The translations under genes were made by a program, and so were the position numbers. The notes below the pieces were generated by a model. The model was not told the origin of the DNA. It was given only the letters and a program-made list of their open reading frames with translations, and made no database searches. Positions 60,178-64,000 of a DNA stretch of 64,000 bases are shown here, piece after piece. The first letter of the stretch is position 1, and each line of letters starts with the position of its first letter. Source of the stretch: Flagellimonas eckloniae (lineage in GTDB: Bacteria > Bacteroidota > Bacteroidia > Flavobacteriales > Flavobacteriaceae); the NCBI RefSeq assembly GCF_001413955.1, contig NZ_LCTZ01000002.1, forward strand, positions 62,001-126,000, in the 5' to 3' direction.

Positions 60178-61245
60178 CTAGAATCCGTTTTTGGTATGAT
60201 AACTAATTAAAAGGCCTACCACGGAATTATAACTTTTGATCCCTTCTTCCTGATTGTTTGCTTTTAGAAAGGTATTGAAGATGGATTTAAAAACAGGCTC
60301 CAAAGGATTCTCGTATTGCTCCCAAAACTTCGAAACTTCTTCAAAATTTTTCCTGACACCGGGGTTCAGGTCTTGTAGGTTTTCTTTGAATTGTAAACTA
60401 TCTTTTCTGGACAGATCTGATAAACAATAGGCTAGTGAGTGGGAGTAAGCGGCATACTTAAAATGGTCATCATCGCTTTTTGCCGTAACCAAAAATCCTA
60501 TAAAATTTGTGGCATCTTCTGCCGAGTAACCCAGTTGATGGCCTACTTCATGTCCACTAACCGTAGGTAATCGAAAAAGTGGCATTAATCCGTTTACCTG
60601 AGCTTCATTGGAAAATGGGTTTAAGTAACCACCATACCCCATATAGGTTAACGGGAGACTAAAAAGAGAGGATTTTAGGCTTGGTTTTTTGTATTCAAAA
60701 TCTGGATAGGTTTCTTTTAATAAAGTATAGCCCAGTTTGGTTTTTTGGAAGATTTCCTTTTTGGAATATGGAACTTTTACCGAAGTAATACTATCACCTG
60801 TTATTTTGGTTTGATAATAATTGGATTTTTCAATCAAATATTTTGTGAAAACCTGCAGTTCGTTAAGTGTGTATTCTTTTTCAATGCCCAGTTTTTCAGT
60901 AATGGGTCGCCTGTAATAATTCATTCCCCAAAGGAGGTGAAACAAAAAATAGGTAATGGATAAGACAACGGCAATATTTTTGAGGAATACCATTGGTTTC
61001 TGTCTAATGGTTTTCCAACGTTTATATAAATACCTTCCTGCCAAAATACATAGTGACAAATAGAAAAGATCTCCTATTGAAAATGGAATCCAGCCAAAAA
61101 GTGTCCGCAAAAATTGTGAGATACCGGGATATATCCCATTGCTATAGTATTTTTCAACCAGCTCAGGGTAGCCTCCAATCCATTTTACAAGAATTATTTG
61201 TATTGGTAAGGCCAATACAATAACTGTCTTAGTTCTTTGTCTCAT
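60178..61245 (-). CDS. DUF3810 membrane protein with HExxH motif
   Basis: 355 residues from the ATG at 61245. Three transmembrane helices lie in the first ~120 residues; the remaining extracytoplasmic domain contains VSGHEVGHQLGYSAEDATNF near residue 235, an HExxH zinc-protease motif with a downstream Glu that could be the third ligand. DUF3810 is therefore a likely gluzincin-type peptidase; no substrate is known. The ATG is 94 bp after the terminator at 61341. Confidence 0.85.
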   Translation of the reverse strand: MRQRTKTVIVLALPIQIILVKWIGGYPELVEKYYSNGIYPGISQFLRTLFGWIPFSIGDLFYLSLCILAGRYLYKRWKTIRQKPMVFLKNIAVVLSITYFLFHLLWGMNYYRRPITEKLGIEKEYTLNELQVFTKYLIEKSNYYQTKITGDSITSVKVPYSKKEIFQKTKLGYTLLKETYPDFEYKKPSLKSSLFSLPLTYMGYGGYLNPFSNEAQVNGLMPLFRLPTVSGHEVGHQLGYSAEDATNFIGFLVTAKSDDDHFKYAAYSHSLAYCLSDLSRKDSLQFKENLQDLNPGVRKNFEEVSKFWEQYENPLEPVFKSIFNTFLKANNQEEGIKSYNSVVGLLISYHTKNGF

Positions 61246-61340
61246 CAAAAAGCTAAAGTATTTTAAATATTTCTAATCTAATTCATAATTTTTGGATTGT
61301 CACCATGGATTTTTGGGATTAACACGGCTTTGGCTAAAAC

Positions 61341-61371
61341 AAAAAAGCCACACTTACAAGTGTGGCTTTTT
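61341..61371 (-). terminator. Intrinsic terminator downstream of the cyclophilin-FKBP gene
   Basis: GCCACACT (61347-61354), loop TACA, AGTGTGGC (61359-61366): a perfect eight-pair stem with A-run (61341-61346) and T-run (61367-61371). On the minus strand it lies 17 bp after the stop of the gene at 61389 and ends the DHH-gldI-PPIase operon. Confidence 0.88.
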
Positions 61372-61388
61372 ATTGTTCTTTTAAATAC

Positions 61389-62498
61389 CTATTCCTGAAT
61401 TCCTGTGACTTCCAAATCAAAAATTAAATCGGAATTGTTAGGAATTGGTCCCCTACCTTGAGAACCCAGTCCTAAATGAGAAGGTAGAAAAAGTCTAAGT
61501 TTATCTCCTACTTTCATTGTTAATAGCCCTTCCCTAAAACCTGGGAACAATCTCGCTTCTGGACTATACTCCATAGGTACGGGCATATATCCGCCTTGAT
61601 CTCTTCTTCCAGGATTTAATTGGTTGTGCTTTGCGGCAACTTCTTCAATATTGCTATCGAATAATTCTCCATTTGGTAACCAACCGGCATAGTTCACCAA
61701 TACTTTTTGTCCAATTTTCGGTTGTGGCCCTTCTCCTTTTACCAAAGAATATATTCTTAGTCCGGAATCTGTTTCTTCGGCTTCTTCTTTTTGTGTATTG
61801 AATTCTGCTGTGAGATCGTCCTTCATTTTTTTGAAAGCCGCTTGAACAGCTTCCTCCTCTGCAAAATAATCTGTCATAATCTGGACGGCATCAAACTTTT
61901 TGGCCTCTTTGCCATTTCTGACAATTTCCACCTTGTTCATGATCACATCTACTTTAGGCTTGTTTGCTGGTGCAACCACCTCAACGCCAGCAATGCTGTC
62001 AACCACTTCCATCCCATTTACTACTTCACCAAAAACAGAGTGTTTTCCATTAAGCCAAGGAGTTTCTTTGTGTGTAATGAAAAATTGACTGCCATTGGTC
62101 TTAGGACCAGAATTTGCCATGGATAAAATGCCTTTTTTTGAATGTGACAGTGAATCATGGAACTCATCTTTGAACTTATATCCCGGGTTACCTCTTCCCG
62201 TTCCGGTGGGATCACCACCTTGAATCATAAAATCCTTCATTACTCTGTGAAAAATAATACCATCATAGTACTTTTTCCCTTTAAGGCTGTCTGCTACAAA
62301 TGGGCTATTGCCTTCTGCTAAGGATACAAAATTGGCAACGGTCACTGGAGTTTTATTATGTTCCAACTTAACAATAATATCGCCTTGACTTGTCTGTATG
62401 TCAGCAAAAATACCATCTCCCAAGTCTGTATACTTGCTAGATTTGCATCCAAAGAAAAGCATTGAGAATAGTGTGATTAAAACAAGTGATTGTTTCAT
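61389..62498 (-). CDS. Lipoprotein cyclophilin-FKBP fusion, peptidyl-prolyl isomerase
   Basis: 369 residues. A lipoprotein signal (LITLFSMLFFGC, Cys18) is followed by a cyclophilin domain (about 30-190: FHRVMKDFMIQGGDPTGTGR, GILSMANSGPKTNGSQFFIT, LNGKHSVFGEV) and a C-terminal FKBP domain (about 255-369: GQKVLVNYAGWLPNGELFDS, FPGFREGLLTMKVGDKLRLF, IPNNSDLIFDLEV). Both isomerase folds look intact. Such dual-family immunophilins are rare but known from Bacteroidota and spirochaetes. It probably helps fold outer-membrane or secreted proteins. The start overlaps the gldI stop by four bases. Confidence 0.93.
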   Translation of the reverse strand: MKQSLVLITLFSMLFFGCKSSKYTDLGDGIFADIQTSQGDIIVKLEHNKTPVTVANFVSLAEGNSPFVADSLKGKKYYDGIIFHRVMKDFMIQGGDPTGTGRGNPGYKFKDEFHDSLSHSKKGILSMANSGPKTNGSQFFITHKETPWLNGKHSVFGEVVNGMEVVDSIAGVEVVAPANKPKVDVIMNKVEIVRNGKEAKKFDAVQIMTDYFAEEEAVQAAFKKMKDDLTAEFNTQKEEAEETDSGLRIYSLVKGEGPQPKIGQKVLVNYAGWLPNGELFDSNIEEVAAKHNQLNPGRRDQGGYMPVPMEYSPEARLFPGFREGLLTMKVGDKLRLFLPSHLGLGSQGRGPIPNNSDLIFDLEVTGIQE

Positions 62499-63061
62499 TG
62501 TATTGGTGTTTTTAGATTTAAACTGTCTTGATTTATAATTATTGTGTGTAATTCTATGGTTGACTTTAAAGGTGTTCTAGGGCCAATACTATTTCCGTCA
62601 CCATGATAGCCATACGCTTGTAAAGATGGAAATAGGAAAGTTGCCCTTTCACTGATTTTAAGAAGTTTTACTGCATTTTGAAGGCCTGAAAACAATTGCT
62701 CTTTATCCACCACGTATGATGTTGGACCAATATCCTTCATTGAATAAATAGTATCATTGTCCAAAGTAAGTGCGTTATAGGAAAAAAGTATTTGGTCGTT
62801 TGTTTTTGGCTGATAGGTAGCGGTATCATTTTTTGTTTCAAAATAGTACCAAAACCCTGAAGGACTGGCCAAATAAGTATGAAGCGTATCCTTTTTTATT
62901 AATTCTTGGATCAGTGCTTCTTCTTTCACCAATAAGGCCTTATTCCGTTCCACAGATTCCTTGAAAAAACTGCCCGACTTTACCTTTACAGGTTTTCGTG
63001 GTTCTGGTCCACCACAATTTATCAGCAGGAATGCAACAAAAAGTAAGAAAACGGTTCTCAT
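62495..63061 (-). CDS. gldI: Gliding motility-associated peptidyl-prolyl isomerase lipoprotein GldI
   Basis: 188 residues with a lipoprotein signal (MRTVFLLFVAFLLINC, Cys16). The rest is an FKBP-type domain (about 80-180: NDQILFSYNALTLDNDTIYS, LFSGLQNAVKLLKISERATF, FPSLQAYGYHGDGNSIGPRT). GldI is needed for gliding in Flavobacterium johnsoniae and is linked to type IX secretion. The C-terminal strand LKSTIELHTIIIN completes the fold. Both ends overlap neighbouring genes by four bases, so translation is coupled. Confidence 0.9.
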   Translation of the reverse strand: MRTVFLLFVAFLLINCGGPEPRKPVKVKSGSFFKESVERNKALLVKEEALIQELIKKDTLHTYLASPSGFWYYFETKNDTATYQPKTNDQILFSYNALTLDNDTIYSMKDIGPTSYVVDKEQLFSGLQNAVKLLKISERATFLFPSLQAYGYHGDGNSIGPRTPLKSTIELHTIIINQDSLNLKTPIQ

Positions 63062-64000
63062 GGGTTTAATTGACTTTTATATTCCTTCAAAATAGTATTG
63101 AATTGTGTAATTGTATCTTCCATACTTACTTCACTTCGTCCTCCAGCCGCATTGTCATGTCCGCCTCCATGAAAATGGTTCCTTGCAAACTCATTTACCG
63201 AAAAATCACCAATGGACCGAAATGAAATCTTTATAATTCCTTCCTCTTTATTTTCTATAAAGATTACGGCAAAAATAATTCCTTCCAAAGTCAATCCATA
63301 ATTTACAAAACCTTCGGTATCCCCTTTTTTGAAATCATTGGCATCCAATTCTTCCTGTGTCAAAGTGATGTAAGCTGTATTGTATTCTTCCAAAATCACC
63401 ATATTACTCAGAGCAACTCCCATTAGATGCAAACGGGATGGTGAATTGGTGTCGAAAACATTCTCATGAATTTTCATGTTATCCGCTCCACGATCTATTA
63501 AGTCGGCTACCACTCTGTGGGTTCTGCTTGAGGTTGACCGATACTTGAATGACCCCGTATCTGTCATTATCCCGGTATACAGATTGGTGGCGATGTTTTG
63601 GGTTATACTATCCACCCCACCCAAATATTCTATGAAGTTGTACACCATTTCGCAAGTAGAGCTCATGCTTACATCAGAATAGGTAACTCTTGCATAATCA
63701 CTCGGTTTTTGATGATGGTCTATCATAATAAAATCACACTGCTTTTCTTTTAGTATTGCCTCCAACTGTCCTGTTCGGGACAAGTCATTAAAGTCAAGTG
63801 TGAATATAACCGTGGCCTCTTCAAGTAACGCTTTGGCCTGTGAATTTTCTTTTTCAAAGTTTAGGATGGATTCATTTTCTGGCATCCATTTGAGGAACTT
63901 TGGGTAATCATTAGGAGCTACCACATTGGCTTTCTGCCCTTTTTCTTTAAGAAAGCTACATAACCCTAAACATGAGCCAACAGCATCGCCATCAGGGTTT
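63058..64000 (-). CDS. DHH family phosphoesterase (NrnA-like), 5' end outside the window
   Basis: The frame is open to the right edge, so at least 314 codons are present and the N-terminus is missing. The visible part begins NPDGDAVGSCLGLCSFLKEK, the DHH domain metal-binding motif, then IMIDHHQKPSDYA (DHH itself), STCEMVYNFIEYLG, LYTGIMTDTGSFKYRSTS, and the C-terminal DHHA1 block NHFHGGGHDNAAGGRSE. This matches NrnA-type nano-RNases / pAp phosphatases that finish RNA decay. A GTG at 63924 is not the true start, because conserved sequence continues upstream. Confidence 0.9.
   Translation of the reverse strand, partial: NPDGDAVGSCLGLCSFLKEKGQKANVVAPNDYPKFLKWMPENESILNFEKENSQAKALLEEATVIFTLDFNDLSRTGQLEAILKEKQCDFIMIDHHQKPSDYARVTYSDVSMSSTCEMVYNFIEYLGGVDSITQNIATNLYTGIMTDTGSFKYRSTSSRTHRVVADLIDRGADNMKIHENVFDTNSPSRLHLMGVALSNMVILEEYNTAYITLTQEELDANDFKKGDTEGFVNYGLTLEGIIFAVIFIENKEEGIIKISFRSIGDFSVNEFARNHFHGGGHDNAAGGRSEVSMEDTITQFNTILKEYKSQLNP

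Noticed and set aside
1..64000. CRISPR array, insertion sequence, prophage, tRNA or rRNA
   Set aside because: No direct repeat-spacer series, transposase, integrase, phage structural gene, cloverleaf or rRNA stretch was recognised by reading; small tRNAs in AT-rich gaps cannot be fully excluded without a covariance search.

Overview
The window looks like a chromosomal segment of a marine-type member of the Flavobacteriaceae (Bacteroidota). The DNA is AT-rich. Upstream regions carry the Bacteroidota promoter pattern TTG-N(19-20)-TAnnTTTG instead of E. coli -35/-10 boxes, and few genes have a Shine-Dalgarno sequence. Lineage-typical genes are present: gliding lipoprotein gldI, a SecA without the C-terminal zinc finger, a CarboxypepD_reg/TonB receptor, paired DUF368 proteins, DUF349, DUF4105, DUF3810, DUF2752 and 'CCC motif' membrane proteins, and a 6S-like RNA between zapA and rny. 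I saw no insertion sequence, prophage, CRISPR array, tRNA or rRNA. The segment reads as dense core genome.

Layout. 1-1176: start of a family 2 glycosyltransferase and the MeaB GTPase. 1391-3963: an ECF sigma factor, a one-helix anti-sigma-like protein and a secreted adhesin-like protein, all overlapping. 4079-6286: lipoprotein MsrA, a signal-less M23-domain protein and a run of very small secreted or membrane proteins. 6395-10169: an M14 carboxypeptidase and an orphan histidine kinase. 10339-18472: secA, a DUF2795 gene with a near-ideal promoter, then a DUF4105 / ABC-F / methyltransferase-like / micro-membrane-protein / cobalamin adenosyltransferase operon. 18574-23122: pssA, a DUF4198 protein and the kdsD-tatC-AhpD-like-lptB group (LPS and protein export). 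23311-29257: recQ, a cluster of four small DUF2752/CD225/CCC membrane proteins, an Smr-domain protein and a cysteine desulfurase. 29254-34081: M23 endopeptidase, TonB receptor and a secreted protein. 34249-38471: coiled-coil protein, zapA, 6S RNA, rny, a CBS protein and an unusual nucleotidyltransferase-GHMP kinase fusion.

38548-48778: DUF349 protein, then on the minus strand OstA-like, class III aminotransferase, TPR, DUF368, DUF368 and aroE, preceded by an NTF2-like secreted protein. 48879-54946: a tightly packed minus-strand run of trmH-like methyltransferase, M48 protease, RelA/SpoT, Fur and purA. 55013-61245: a lipoprotein, a bidirectional terminator, two amidohydrolase-family proteins and a DUF3810 protein. 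61389-64000: a translationally coupled operon of a DHH phosphoesterase, gldI and a cyclophilin-FKBP fusion.

The recurring theme is envelope biogenesis: LPS transport (LptB, OstA-like), KDO precursor synthesis (KdsD), phosphatidylserine synthesis, Sec and Tat export, periplasmic folding (GldI, cyclophilin-FKBP) and peptidoglycan hydrolysis. Stringent response, RNA decay and housekeeping metabolism fill the rest. MeaB and the cobalamin adenosyltransferase, about 13 kb apart, together imply adenosylcobalamin-dependent methylmalonyl-CoA mutase. The best leads for something new are the nucleotidyltransferase-GHMP kinase fusion with an altered phosphate loop, the small membrane proteins at 5.7-6.3 kb, the DUF2752/CCC/CD225 cluster, and the amidohydrolase pair in which catalytic histidines appear to be lost. 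I did not find a clear multi-gene system of wholly unknown type.
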